Source of the DNA: Allodiplogaster sudhausi
Taxonomy: Eukaryota; Nematoda; Chromadorea; Rhabditida; Diplogasteridae
DNA length: 64,000 nt
Assembly: GCA_945643635.1 (NCBI GenBank)
Contig: CALZFC010000017.1
Location: 5,279,001 to 5,343,000, forward strand
Reading direction: 5' to 3'
The position numbers and the translations under genes were made by a program. The notes under the pieces were generated by a model. It was not told the DNA's origin. It did no database searches and saw only the letters and a program-made list of their open reading frames with translations. Below, in pieces: positions 1-11,329 of the stretch. How positions within the stretch are numbered: the stretch's first letter is position 1; every line of letters begins with the position of its first letter.

Positions 1-195
1 TTTATCTTTCCCAGTTTACAAAAGCTCATTTTCCAATAAAGAACTAAAAGGAGCATGAAACTGAACAGTGATCTATTTGAATTTTCCTGACTCTTGTAGG
101 CGCTTCTCTCTAAATGACATGCTCTGTTGCCTTGTCTTAGGCAAGCACGAATTCAAGAGTGATTTTTGGCTCCTTTAAAGAAAGAAATATTTCAG
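1..195 (+). repeat. Dispersed repeat copy at left edge
   Basis: This stretch (AGGAGCATGAAACTGAAC..., then CTCTCTAAAT and a CTCCTTTAAAG end) is recognisably repeated at about 12180-12300 and 42015-42170, with a shorter piece near 29625-29690. Copies differ by scattered substitutions and small indels, so it is an old interspersed family. Here it ends just before the splice acceptor of the first recognisable exon of channel copy A. No coding potential is seen and its class is unknown. Confidence 0.55.
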
Positions 196-3100
196 AAGAT
201 TGACGGAAGCAAGTGGCAAACGGCAGACGGTAACATCGCCAGTTGTGGATGGAATCGCAAAAACAACACGGAGTGGTGCACGGGCTCCGGTGGCGGCGAC
301 CCCGTCAGTACGCACGGCATCTCGTGTGATGACGGTTGGTGCTTCTGTCTGTCATTCCATTTGGCAAGCGACAGCTATAGCCAAGACCCCCGGGGGATTC
401 AGTGGTTCTGTAGGTGTGCATATGTACATACATATATAGAAACAAAGGCGTTCTACGTCAAATATTTAGGCATGATATTATATGTATGTACATACATATG
501 TATGTATATAATAACACGCGACTTTTCGAATAATTTACCACCTTTTATGCGATCGCTCCTTACAATTAGCATGAAGCAAGCTGGATTGCAGATACAGGGT
601 CGCACACCACTGATCCTCCGTGCCCGACACCGTGTTCGGCTGCCAGCTCTGCACAGTGCGTAGTACAAAGTTTTTTTTTTTAACATCAAGCTTTCAACCA
701 TGACAAGTTTCGTATCCCTCCTGCTCTAAACTCCGGGAAGATTACAATAAAATAAGAATGTTCACTTAATTCGTCCTAAATTTTTTCCTGGTCTCATGAA
801 GAACTACGATATTGATCACGTCCGGTTTGATAATTATGGTTGATAAAGAATGAATGTTCAGATGCGTAGCTAACGATCCAGCGACCACGTGCGTCATGAT
901 CAACTATACACCGAAATGCGTCTGTTCGTCTCCAGAATGCCTTAATTACACCAATTATGTCAAAAAAAAATACATATGTATTTGTAATATATATTATATG
1001 TGAAATATGTACTTACTAATGGGCTGAAAAGCTGAAATGAAGTGAGTGCTTTTTCAGTATCTACGACAACTTCAACTAAATCAACCAGCACTACAACTAC
1101 ATCGACCACTGCTTCTATTACAACGACCGGTTATTTAAAGACTTTACTATAAAAGTCTTTTATTAAAAATTGCCTCCATGAGAATAATTGCCTCCAGCCT
1201 CTACGACAACTTCAACTAGATCAACCAGCACTACACCCACATCGACTACGTCTTCTCCCGCTACGACCGGTTATTTAAAGACTTTCTCTAAAAGTGTTTG
1301 ATTAAAAATTTACATAACAAGAATAATTGCCTCCAGCCTCTACAACAACTTCAATTGGATTAACCAGCACAACACCTGTATCGACCACTTCTTCGCCCAC
1401 TACGACCGGTAATTTAAAGAATTCATGTAAAAATGTGTAATAGAAATTGCCTTTATAAGAATAATTGCCTCCAGCATCTACGACAACTTCAACTGAATCC
1501 ACCAGCCTTACCCCCACATCGGCCACTTCATCTCCGACCGGTTATTTAAAGTTTTTATCTTGTTAGTTAGAAATTGTCTCTATAAAAATAATTATCTCCG
1601 GCCTACAAGTCAACGAGCATCTTTGCAAAATCAACGATAAAACCACTTATGTTTTTATCCCAGAGAAATTCTGGACATCATGACACGTTGGTACTACATA
1701 CATAGAGTTGCGATCCACCTGCATTAGAGAAAAAGAAATATGCCCACAGTATTCTATTGTAGACTCATCGTCCGCAACGACTTCCACAGGGGCTCCTAGC
1801 GACTCCTCTTCTTCTGCTTCTTTTTCTTCTTCAACCTCGGTATGCTTCGTTGGATATTATAATATTTATGAACGTTCATTCAAAAATGTGCCCGCTTTTA
1901 AAGACAAGTTTCTTCAATCTTTGCACAGACGTCTCCTGACTCATTCTCGACGAACAGTTCAAATACCACCGGCAGCGGTTGCTCTCCATATATCAACGCC
2001 TCGGGATATATATCGAACAATAGGTGAGGGTGTATAAAGATCGAGAAGAATCAGTGAGGTGGAGATACATACAGTACCGTCCAACATTGTTGGGTCCGCG
2101 ATTAATAGGATTAATCCGATTAATATGATTAATTAAATGAATTTAAATAATTCAAACTCAAATTGTGGAGCGGGAACGCATTCTCATGTGGTTTTCTCTA
2201 TAGGGAAGATTATTTAGGGTTACGGAATAAGTATTCATCAGGTTAAATTGCGAAAATGTCATAAAATGACAGAAATCTGAAAGGGTGGCTTTTTCCCGGT
2301 CTTTAGCACAATGCGCTGCCGGCCCATGCCAGCCGCATTCTCGAAAAACTAGAATATTGTTATTTGTGATTATTCCGCTTTAATTTTGCTTGCATTGTGC
2401 TTGTGGGACGATTTCATAATTAAGGCTTAAATTTTGAAAAACCATATTTTCATGCAAACTGATGCTAAACAGCGGGAAAAAGCCACCCTTTCAGATTTCT
2501 GTCATTTTATGACATTTTCGCAATTTAACTTGATGAATACTTATTCCGTAACCATAAATTATCTCCCTGTAAAGAAAACCACATGAGAATGCTTCCCCGC
2601 TCCACAATTTGAGTTTGAATAATTTAAATTAATTTAATTAATCCTATTAATCGGATTAATCCGATTAATCGCGGACCCAACAATGTTGGACGGTACTCTA
2701 TGTTGAGATATCTTACGACATTGACGGATCCGGTGCGCCCTTTAAAGTAGAAAATGTCTCTGCCGATGCACCGGTTAAAAATAAGCAAGGAGTGCCAACG
2801 AGTAAAGAAAAGCGAACCAATGAAAGAGCCTGAGAAGAGATGCGTTTCAAGTTTGAAATATTTTAGCGGGCAGCAAAATTAGCCAATGCCCAATTAGCCA
2901 ATTAGACCAACTAGCCGTAAACGCTCATCGAGTTGGGAGATTGGCATTATTTTAATTGTTATTTCATCAGATAACGTTTTCTTTCGTACTTCCCTTATTA
3001 TGTGTCCCTATAGTAGAACCCCTTTCCCTCTAGTAGATGAAAAGTGATCATAAAAAAAAGAAAGAATTAATTGAAAACAAAGATAAACAAAAGGGAGATG

Positions 3101-5652
3101 GTACTTGAGATGCGTCCAAAGAGACGGAGATGCCCTCTGCGATGTACTAAATGACTCCGAAGTGTGCACTTGCTCTGCGAACTTCACTGGAGCGACTTGC
3201 ACCATTTGTTAGCTTCAATAACGATAGATAGTATTTCTATAAATGAAACAATGAAAAGAAATTTTTTTTTTAATTTGAAAGAAAAGAAGTTTTAGTAGCC
3301 GATAATTTCAGCGCGTGAGTCAATGTGGCGGCTCACTGATTTGGTCGGCCCCAATTCACTCCCTGCTCTTCTTCAGGCAAGTTTTTACCTTTTATTCGAG
3401 TTGGCTCTTAGCACGCGGATACATACAGTAACCCACTCTGGTCTTCTGACTAATGATGACTTCAATTACACTAAAGTTAAGTCGCCAAAAAAAAGGAATA
3501 TTTTGAGGCTTGAAATACTCCGCGATTTCAAGGTATTTGGGTTGGTTTTTTTCATTCGGTATACTATAGACACCATTGCATAATTTTCGAGAATTTCTTC
3601 TCCTCAGATGCTCAAAGAAGGAAGGAAGTCACCGGCCGTCTTCTCTGCCTCGTTGGCAGCGTTAATGAGCTTCCTTTCGGATGACGCGAAGGAGAAACTC
3701 AGCTGGAGTGTCGACGAAGTCATCAAATCGGCCACTTTTGACAGAAAAACGGTGGCGATAAGGTATCCAAGTGCACGTAAAATCCTAAAAATACATGAAT
3801 CCATACGAAACGACGAGACATCGCATCTGGTTGCGAATCGAGGAAACTAATAATTCTTGTCAATAGGGGAAATCTAACTCTGGAAGTAATTGTTGCTTGG
3901 CAGGCCGAACTTTCTCCTGACCCGAGATCCTTCCCTCGGTAACTGCTTCACCTTCAACGACCGAAGGAACAACGCCACTTTCAAGAAAAGACGGGCTGGT
4001 GAGAGAGGAGGTTAGTGCGAGGGAAAGAGTGCGAGGTGAGAGAAAGAGAGGGGTTGTGTCGAGAGGAAAGAAAGCTCGGTCACCTCATCTCACTTCCTCA
4101 TTCTTTCAGGTCTCACTGTGGAAATAGCAAGCGGCGAATCCGAGCAAGTCCCGTGGACTGAAGTTGCCGGCGTCAACATCTACATACACGACCGTGTGTT
4201 TTTTTTAAACTCTTAGTGCGAAACGAAACTAATATTAAGAATGTTTTTTTCCATGAAAGTGAAAGCAAAGATTCAACCTCATTAAAATAATTCCAAACAA
4301 ATCGTTTCTTTATGCCAGCATTTCTGTCAAATACTGTATTATGAAGAGTACCAGCAGGGATACTGTCAAACACTTCTATTCAGCAAACCAAGATGTCTTC
4401 CTTGAGAGCAAAGGCCAATTCGCGCGTTCGGGCACCTGCCAAACAATTCGAATTAATATGGTCACACTGAATTAACTTAGAGTATTTCAGATACCTTAAA
4501 CTGAGATTGAACTATTCAGGAAATCAACAACCTAGAGTCAAGTGGCTGTGTGCATGGGAGAGCAGATATTCCGAGTTCGTTCTACTATGGAGGAGACTAC
4601 ACCCTTGATGTTAGCCCCCCCCCCCCTCTCTCTCTCTCTCTCTCGAACAGTTGGCTTTCAAGTATGTACTTACATTTATTTAAATAATTTTTAATTTCAT
4701 ATTTTTCGCGAATCACGCACGTGTTATCGTTTTTTTTCTTGAATGAACAAAATAAACAACAGCGTCATGTTCGTGCTAAACTTGAAGAGTAGGAGTGGTC
4801 TGAACGTCTGTAAATGGGCTTCTAATGCAGGGCTGCTACCGTTCCTGCTACCAGGACGGCGTCTTCGCAGCGTGCGGTTGCATGGACTCGGCATACGCGC
4901 GACGCGACCGCATCGCGTCGTGCAACTTTAGCAAATGTTATATTTTCGAACATCTTTTGCTTAGCAAATAATAAATTTGATTTCCATTATAGTAAGCTGC
5001 ATTGACGACGTGCTTGCCCGTCGCGGTTTCAACACCGAGTCTTGGCAGGAGTGCCATTGCCCCCGTCCTTGCGAGACCGTCGACTACTCCACACTTCCTA
5101 TGCAAACGAAATACACTCGGGTTTTCCACGATTTTCCTTTTTACAAAGTGTTGTACCCCCTATTATCTCGGAACCAAAGATTGATTTAAATAGTTCCATT
5201 GTTTTATAACTCGCAAAACAGTTTTTTTTACACATTAGGTGACAAGATCTTGTGTCGGCCATACATATATGAACAGCACATGTAGCATAGAATCCACTTC
5301 ATTCTTGTTTTCTCCATTGTCTTTATATGATCAAAAAAGTTCATGTTTTCAGAGCAAGGTTTACATCTTCTTCGACCAGCCGAGAGTGCTTGTACGCACC
5401 GAGAAGCCTAAAATTTCGGTAAGCTCCGTGGGAGAATTATGACTTGCTATTATTAAAGGAAGACGTGAAGCTCTGCTCATCTTCACTTCTTTTCGCTATG
5501 AGGGAGATTGGCATTTCCTTTGTCTTTAACAGTTCTCGTCCGTCCTCGGCTCTCTCGGCTGCTTTTCCGGCCTGATGCTCGGCATTTCTCTCGCCTTCAT
5601 CGCCGAGCTCATTTATTTGCCCAAGAAACTGATCAACGCTAGGCAGAAATAA
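196..5652 (+). CDS. EGAS-like DEG/ENaC channel with EGF and mucin-like repeats (copy A)
   Basis: This predicted membrane protein belongs to the degenerin/epithelial sodium channel family, EGAS type (family knowledge: EGF domains plus an amiloride-sensitive channel domain). Less certain N-terminal exons are 196-~413 (WCT/THGIS cysteine-rich), 592-659 and 862-958 (EGF-like). Mucin exons are 1058-1129, 1198-1269, 1337-1408 and 1475-1540, and a Ser/Thr exon is 1763-1839. From there all phases agree: 1929-2023 and 3110-3207 (one six-Cys EGF), 3312-3376, 3608-3762, 3904-3998 (GNCFTFN), 4110-4193 (ends IHD), 4384-4460, 4520-4609, 4831-4936 (GCYRSCYQ, CGC), 4993-5120 (CHCPRPC), 5353-5418 and 5533-5652 (TM2 with GIS, stop TAA). 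Exons 1929-5652 give 392 open codons. The true start lies left of the window or was not seen. By analogy with copies C and D it may begin with a signal peptide instead of TM1. Confidence 0.8.
1058..1540 (+). repeat. Tandem mucin-like exon array, copy A (four units)
   Basis: Four exons of 72, 72, 72 and 66 nt encode Ser/Thr-rich segments of the type STTTSTxSTSTTPTSTTSS. Each starts after CAG with two bases completing a codon and ends ACCG before GTTATTTAAAG or GTAATTTAAAG, so every exon is symmetric phase 1-1. The exon with its following intron repeats every ~139 bp, showing duplication of exon-intron units. Related arrays occur in copies B and D. Confidence 0.85.
2072..2698. mobile_element. 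Foldback DNA element, CAGTACCG ends
   Basis: Two arms of about 225 bp (2072-2300 and 2472-2698) are near-perfect reverse complements around a ~170-bp spacer. The ends read CAGTACCGTCCAACATTG and CAATGTTGGACGGTACT and are flanked by TA, which suggests a Tc1/mariner/pogo-type MITE. It sits in the intron between the two halves of the EGF domain of copy A. No transposase is encoded. Confidence 0.85.
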
Positions 5653-5720
5653 AAGTTGGCACGGTTGCGCAGGGGTCACACCTCATATAAAATTTGTACA
5701 ATTTTGAAACACACCACTAA

Positions 5721-5726
5721 AATAAA
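5721..5726 (+). terminator. Candidate poly(A) signal of copy A
   Basis: AATAAA lies 69 bases after the copy A stop codon. A second AATAAA is near 5850. Either could direct 3' end formation; the choice is inference. Confidence 0.4.
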
Positions 5727-5889
5727 GCATTACGCAGCCACAACAGGCAAACGATTTTCCACTCAATCCCATTTCGCATTTTCATGTGTGACCTGTACAT
5801 ATGTAATGCTTTATGCCAACCAAATCGGGTTTATCGAAAGGAACACCAAATAAAGCTTTCTTTAATTTCCTTATTGTCGTTCTTATTTG

Positions 5890-6650
5890 TCCAATCTGTA
5901 CCGAAAGGGTAATGGAACGCCCACGTCCCATCGGCGCCTTGGATTAGCTGATTGTGAGATGAGTGATGTGCTGATGCGATCAGCCGGTGCTGCGGTATCA
6001 GCTGAGCAAGGACGCAGCATGCGTGAATTCAACAGCTTGCTATGAAATATGTACGAAGAGCACATTAAAAGAAATCTTGAACTTAAAGATTCTCACAATG
6101 CTGTCATTGATGTGAAGTCATCGCGATGACGAACAGCTGCATTCGAACTAGAAAGAAAACTTCCAAGCTGAATCAGCAAATTCGTGACACAGACTACTAG
6201 CAGCAGAAAAGAATTGTATGTTACATCAGAAAACCACCGATGAAGATGGAATGTTGAAAAAGGTCACCCGTCTGCAAGGAAAACTGAGTGAGGCTCTGAG
6301 TCGACTATGCAAAGCTAAATAATCGCTCTACAGTACTCTTAGAAAACAGATAGACCAAAGATAACGCGGCAGTAGAAAAGTTCTGGAAAAGTCATCAGTT
6401 TACGCCGCCACGCAACTCCTAGTTCAAAACATTGGCGACGTGGAAAAACATGCAATGATGCATGATAGTTTTTCCTACGTGAAAAACACTGGGACTTCAT
6501 TACAAGTGGAAAGATCTATTCAATGCAGTTTCCAAAGCAAATACAATGATGATATGTTCAATTGCTTTTTCGTCAGCTTTGCGCACTAGGCGAGTACAGC
6601 CCGAAGCATCCAAAATCAGGCAAAGGCCATCACATTTAATTACAGTTTTT
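5890..6650 (+). pseudogene. Decayed coding-like region, possibly coiled coil
   Basis: Short stop-interrupted runs in different frames have a coding flavour, for example ELERKL, LQGKLSEALSRL and LEKSSVYAATQLLVQN, with heptad-like spacing. Several stops and frame changes mean no intact gene. I do not recognise the parent family, and a decayed transposable element ORF is equally possible. Confidence 0.25.
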
Positions 6651-7002
6651 ATGGGGTAAAAAGGATGGGTATGGGTTGGCACTTAGTTATTAAGCCTTGA
6701 TACTCAAATGGCGCATCAAGTAGGCTCAACAACTCCTGAAATTGAAATTTAAAAACCCAGATTTGTTATAGCCTTTTTTATGCGAATTTAGCCAACGGAT
6801 TTAGCGGTAAAATATATGTTTATATGATTTCTTTAATATTTGGATATGCTGTAGTCATACATGAGAAATAATTTTTCAACATTTTTTTGAAGCTTTTATG
6901 CAATTCAAAGGAAGAGATAAGGTAAAAAAATAACATGATTGAGAATTCCATGCAGACTAGACTCTCTTACATCTTCGTTTCTGAAAATGGGAAACCGCAT
7001 AT
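6651..7002. other. No gene seen; repeat-derived sequence
   Basis: AT-rich sequence with no exon-like ORF. The part from about 6845 resembles, in reverse, sequence near 27200-27260, so it is probably the outer part of the dispersed repeat interrupted by the LINE. Confidence 0.4.
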
Positions 7003-7069
7003 GTGCATTATTCGTTGTCTACCGATTCTGGCGAAAACAACCAATTTCGTAGTTTTGCTCTCTACCTTT
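7003..7069 (-). repeat. Left piece of a dispersed repeat split by the LINE
   Basis: ATTATTCGTTGTCTACC and CAACCAATTTCGTAGTTTTG match, in reverse, the ends of the repeat copies near 27090-27140 and 28490-28540. The rest of this copy resumes at 11330 in the same orientation, so the LINE inserted inside it. Confidence 0.7.
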
Positions 7070-7191
7070 GAATTTCTTTATCGCATTGACTGAGAAGGTA
7101 AAAGTAAGAAACAGTGTAAGTCTAAACGGACGACACGCTGTCAAGCAATTGGGGAAAGAAAGTGGAAAAAAAAGAGAAGTAGAAAAAGAAT

Positions 7192-10032
7192 TCAGATACA
7201 TAAATTGGCACAACTGCTACGAAAAGATGAAAGTGAAAGGGAGGATACTTGCTGCTTTAGTAAGGAGTTCCAAGGACGGACAATACGGTAAGAGAGACAA
7301 GCACGTCTGGAGCGGAGAGAGCGAAATGGAGGGAAAGAGAGCTTCAAAGAGTGTCCACGAAGATTGGAGGAATATCTAGATGGCAAATGGAAAAAGCGAG
7401 TGGGATCAATTGGAGTGAGCTTTCGCATTATTTTAAGCGTGGTGACTAGATCTATTACACGTCTGCGGTGTTCAAGAGATAAGAGTCCGAGGGATTTCAA
7501 CCGTTCATGATATGATAATGGGTTACCTACTCTTTTAAAAATGGATCTAGTATAACTACGCTGAACTTTTTCTAGCAGATTGACAAACATCGTGGAAGAC
7601 GGGTTCCAAATCTCAGATGAAGAGTCTAATATAGGCAGTACATACACTTTGTAAAGACGAGAAAGAATAGAGAGATTTCTAGTTTTAAACGAGCGAAGAA
7701 TATAAGAACATCTAGCTGACGCCTTTCTAGCAATTGCACGAATATGATCATTAGGGCAGAGATCAGAATCGTAAGTAATACCAAGGTCCTTGAACGATGA
7801 GACGATTGGCAGGGAAACACCTCTAATAGAGAATGAGTAGGTAGGGTGGCTTCCAATAGTCATTATGACAGTCTTATCAAGAGATATTGTGAGACCCCAT
7901 TTAATAGCCCAGGAATCCACAGAATCTAGAGCAGATTGTAAGAGAGATGCATTGTTGTAGGTATAAAGCTTGACATCATCGGCGTAAATAGTATAATTAC
8001 AGCCAGAGGGGATACAGTCAACAATGTCATTGATATAAATCAGAAACAATAGAGGACCTAGGCATGTACCTTGGTTAACTCCGCTATGTATGGAATAGGT
8101 AGGTGAGACAGCCTCATCAACAACAACTGACTGCATTCTATTAGAGAGAAACTAATCGAGAAATCGAAGCAGGCTCCCTGATATACCAACCTTAGAAAGC
8201 TTAAAAAGGAGGTGCTGACGAGGAACTGAGTCAAATGCCTTGCTAAAGTCTATATACGCAACACTAATGTAGTTATTGGAATCTAAGATAGAGTGCCAAT
8301 CATTAAGGGTAGTGAGCAGAGCAGTTGAAACGGAATGTTTTGGCCGGAAGCCAAACTGATAGATAGAGATGATGGAATTCTCTTCTAGATAGCAAAATAT
8401 TCTACGGGCGATCAAACGTTCCATAACCTTAGACAGAGAACATGTTAGAGATATGGGACGATAATTGGAACAATCCTGACGAGAACCTTTTCGTTTATAA
8501 ACAGGGCGAATCAAGGCGTGGGACCAAACAAGTGGAATAGTACCATGCATCATAATTCGGCTGAAGAGAATAGTGAGAGGAGCAGTAAGAGAGGCAGCCG
8601 CCTTCTTAAGAAATATATATGGGATGCGATCGGGAGAGGTAGAATTACGGTTTGGCAACTTAGAAAGGGCTCTGTAAATTTGGTCGGAGGAAAATTCAAC
8701 ATAATCAAGACCAGAAAAACTAGGCGAAGGAACATCACTTGGCGGAGGGGGAGAGACACAGAGAGAGTCGAAACAATGCTGAAAATAATTAGCGAAAGCC
8801 TGAGCCTTATCGGCAGCATTGGTGCAGAGACCGGAGGGGGAACTAAGTGGTCCAATTTGGGAGTTCTCCTTAATACATCCATTCGAATAACGATAAAATA
8901 GTCGCATGTTACCCTTGGAAGAAATGCGAGTCTCTAATTGTCTCCTATAGCTGTAAAGGGTTTTCTTAAATTTTCTAGAGGCTTGCAAGAAAGGAGAGAG
9001 ACCTAACAAAAACCTTTGGCTGTAAAGATGGTCACATTTACGTGCTAATCTTTGGACACAAGTGGGGAACTTAGGATGTGATCTTGTTATAATGCGAGAT
9101 GGAACAAAATTATCTATGGCATGGTGAACCTTTTCTAAAAAGGCCGAATAGAGAAGGTCAATATCGCTGATAGAGTTCAACAAAATGGACCAATTGATCG
9201 AGGACAGAAATAGATTGACACGTTTCCAATCCGTGTTCTTAAAATCACGTACGACGAAAGATGAAGGAGTGGGGAGAGATGGAAAAGAAGCAGAGAAAGA
9301 GACAATCGAGTGGTCTAGGGAAGGGAGAGGGGGGAGGACATCGCAGTGACCGACGATAGAATTATCGGTCGAGAGAACAAGATCAAGAAGCGATAACTGT
9401 CTTGTAGGTGAGGCCACATGTTGAGTGAGTGCGTGTGCATAACAAAGAGAAAGTAGAGAATCAGAGGACGGAGAGAGGGCGGAAGAGGCAGAGGATGAGA
9501 GAGAATTGTACGCTTTCCAGTCAATTTCAGGACAGTTAAGATCTCCTACAATGATATGATTAAAATTTCCCGTATCTAAGATAGAGTTGTGAATAACATC
9601 TAAGCAGGCATCAAAGTCACTTAAAGGGCATGAGGGGCTCCTATAAGTGCAGTGAAACACGGTAGTAAACGAGTCAAAAGTAATTGCAACAGAGACTAGT
9701 TGGCAGTAAATGCCAAAGAACATAGAGTGAACTAGATAAGATGCCAAGTAAGATTCTATTAGAATACAGACGCCACCCCCAAAATTATCGCATATTCTAT
9801 CAGTTCGATAAACATTAAAATTTGAGTTGAGAGAAAGCATTGCGTCGGAAACAGAATCGGGGGTTGCCCAGGTTTCAGTAAGAAAAAGTACGTTAATCTT
9901 ATTGCGAGCGCAAAAGTGATCTAGCAAGGGAATTTTTCTACCAACTGATCTAATATTGATAAGAGCACATGATAAGGAAGAACTTTTGGGAAAAGAAGAA
10001 GAGCGGAAAGAGGAGGCTGAATGGGGAGCTAC
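7192..10032 (-). pseudogene. LINE ORF2: endonuclease-reverse transcriptase, one in-frame stop
   Basis: This polyprotein nicks target DNA and reverse transcribes the LINE RNA. The open frame runs about 947 codons from 10032, after an upstream stop, with no obvious ATG near the start. The N-terminal apurinic-type endonuclease shows INIRSVGRKIPLL, FLTETW and GGGVCILI. The reverse transcriptase shows PISL, FGFRPKHS, DFSKAFDSVP, QGTCLGPLLFLIYIND and the catalytic box YADD. A TAG at 8152-8154, between RFLD and FLSNR, is the only interruption I see and could be a changed CAG. The C-terminal region after the RT has the usual LINE thumb/linker look. The clade (CR1-like versus Jockey-like) is an estimate. 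Confidence 0.88.
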
Positions 10033-10293
10033 CTAGTTAGATATAATGGGGATAGACTGTGGATTTGGCTGACTGCTTGACGGAGAGAGAGCACTCGGGT
10101 CTGCCATCTGCTGCTCTGACGGCGAGCCCGTGATCGACTCGAGCGCGTTGAACCGGCCCAGCTTGACTCGCCCGTGTTGCTCTCGGCCGTCGTGGCTCCG
10201 CTTGCTGGTGCTGCTGCTGCCTCTGGTTCCACCACGCCGCCGGGTGACTGAACGGCCACCTCGCGTCGAACTGGAAGCGGTAGGGGGGCGCGG

Positions 10294-11115
10294 CTACCCC
10301 TCTTGCTGCTGGCGCCTCTCGAGTGCTGCTCTGCTGCGCGGCGGCAGCTCTCTCGGGTTGCGGAGACGGCAGATGCGTAGATCACGCACGATGAACTCGA
10401 GTCGACCAGCGGCTGCATTGCGGCGACCGCAGTCTCGCCTCAGGTCCGCGTCGTACTCGAGCTGCTGCTGGGTGTAGTCCGGCCGGGCATAGATGTGAGG
10501 AGTGGTGGCGATGAGAGGGAGGCAGCGACTCTCTTTGACATGAGAGAGGAAGTGGTCTCGCATCTTCTGATCCGAGAATTGGATCTTAAGCGGCCGGGGA
10601 CGTGAAGAGTTCGCCGGGCAAGTGGGCGGATGGCGGTGACAGGTGACGCCGACGAGAGTCGAGGCGTCGGGCGAGAGGAGAGGACGGAGAGCTTCAGTCT
10701 GCGAGCAGCGCAGGATCGAGACAAGAGTGGAGCGGTCACTCTCGGCTGTCTCCTCTTCGTTGTTCTTCTCGTCGAGGCCGATGATAACGGCGCGAGTGGC
10801 CTTGTCCCTGATGAGCGGCTCCGATTCCATTGTGCGTGCCACGGCCGATGCCACGGCGGCGTAGGAGAGAGGGCCAGTAGAGGACGGATGTGACTGGGGG
10901 GAGGAGACGATGTTCACCAGGCACTCGGTCAGGCGGTCGAATGACTCGGTAAAGCGAGCCACGAGAAGGGAATTCTGCTCATTCAGCGAGAAGCGGAAGG
11001 CATCGAGCTTCTTGTCGAGAGTGGCGAGTACGGCTTCGGTGACTCGCTCGGCGATGACGCTGACGAGGTCGGGGGATAGAGTTGAGGAAGAGGGTTGATT
11101 CTTGGTTTTGCCCAT
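10294..11115 (-). CDS. LINE ORF1 nucleic-acid-binding protein
   Basis: This 273-residue protein starts at the ATG for MGKTKNQPSSS, the first ATG after the 17-bp monomers; the frame is open further upstream through the monomers. The N-terminal third has a heptad-like helix (SVIAERVTEAVLATLDKKLD) suited to multimerisation. The C-terminal half has a basic segment with PLKIQFSDQKMRDHFL and IYARPDYTQQQLEYDADLRR, typical of LINE ORF1 RNA-binding regions. No zinc knuckle is visible. It probably coats LINE RNA. The family assignment rests on its position before ORF2 and on motif style. Confidence 0.7.
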   Translation of the reverse strand: MGKTKNQPSSSTLSPDLVSVIAERVTEAVLATLDKKLDAFRFSLNEQNSLLVARFTESFDRLTECLVNIVSSPQSHPSSTGPLSYAAVASAVARTMESEPLIRDKATRAVIIGLDEKNNEEETAESDRSTLVSILRCSQTEALRPLLSPDASTLVGVTCHRHPPTCPANSSRPRPLKIQFSDQKMRDHFLSHVKESRCLPLIATTPHIYARPDYTQQQLEYDADLRRDCGRRNAAAGRLEFIVRDLRICRLRNPRELPPRSRAALERRQQQEG

Positions 11116-11153
11116 TTGGTGAGAGAGGCGATGAGAGAGCAGCCACCTCTCAC

Positions 11154-11329
11154 CTGAGCTGGATGCACGTATGAGCTGGATGCACGTATGAGCTGGATGC
11201 ACGTATGAGCTGGATGCACGTATGAGCTGGATGCACGTATGAGCTGGATGCACGTATGAGCTGGATGCACGTATGAGCTGGATGCACGTATGAGCTGGAT
11301 GCACGTATGAGCTGGATGCACGTATGAGC
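11154..11329 (-). repeat. 17-bp minisatellite at the LINE 5' end (about 10 units)
   Basis: The unit ATGAGCTGGATGCACGT repeats about ten times without visible variation. Because 17 is not a multiple of 3 and the unit has no stop, all three minus-strand frames read through as the same 17-residue peptide repeat (51 nt). It lies exactly at the 5' boundary of the LINE and may act like the promoter monomers known from mouse L1; that role is inference. Confidence 0.85.

Larger units (their letters stand above)
7070..11329 (-). mobile_element. CR1/Jockey-type LINE, nearly full length
   Basis: A 4.26-kb non-LTR retrotransposon read on the minus strand. In order it has 17-bp tandem monomers at its 5' end (11154-11329), ORF1 (10294-11115) and ORF2 with endonuclease and reverse transcriptase (10032-7192), then a short 3' tail without poly(A), ending near AAAGAAATTCAAAGG. 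Both boundaries are fixed by comparison with uninterrupted copies of the host repeat near 28460 and 20500. No clear target-site duplication is visible. ORF2 is broken by one in-frame stop, so this copy is probably inactive but young. Confidence 0.88.

Noticed and set aside
1929..2023. Start of a CUB domain (GCSPYINASGYISNNR)
   Set aside because: Phase-matched joining to 3110-3207 gives a complete six-cysteine EGF, a better explanation.
9315..10477. Plus-strand and alternate-frame ORFs across the LINE, including GC-rich ones at 10029-10477
   Set aside because: They are shadows of LINE ORF1 and ORF2 on the minus strand with no motifs of their own.
11154..11329. CRISPR array
   Set aside because: The 17-bp units are directly adjacent with no spacers, in a eukaryotic LINE.
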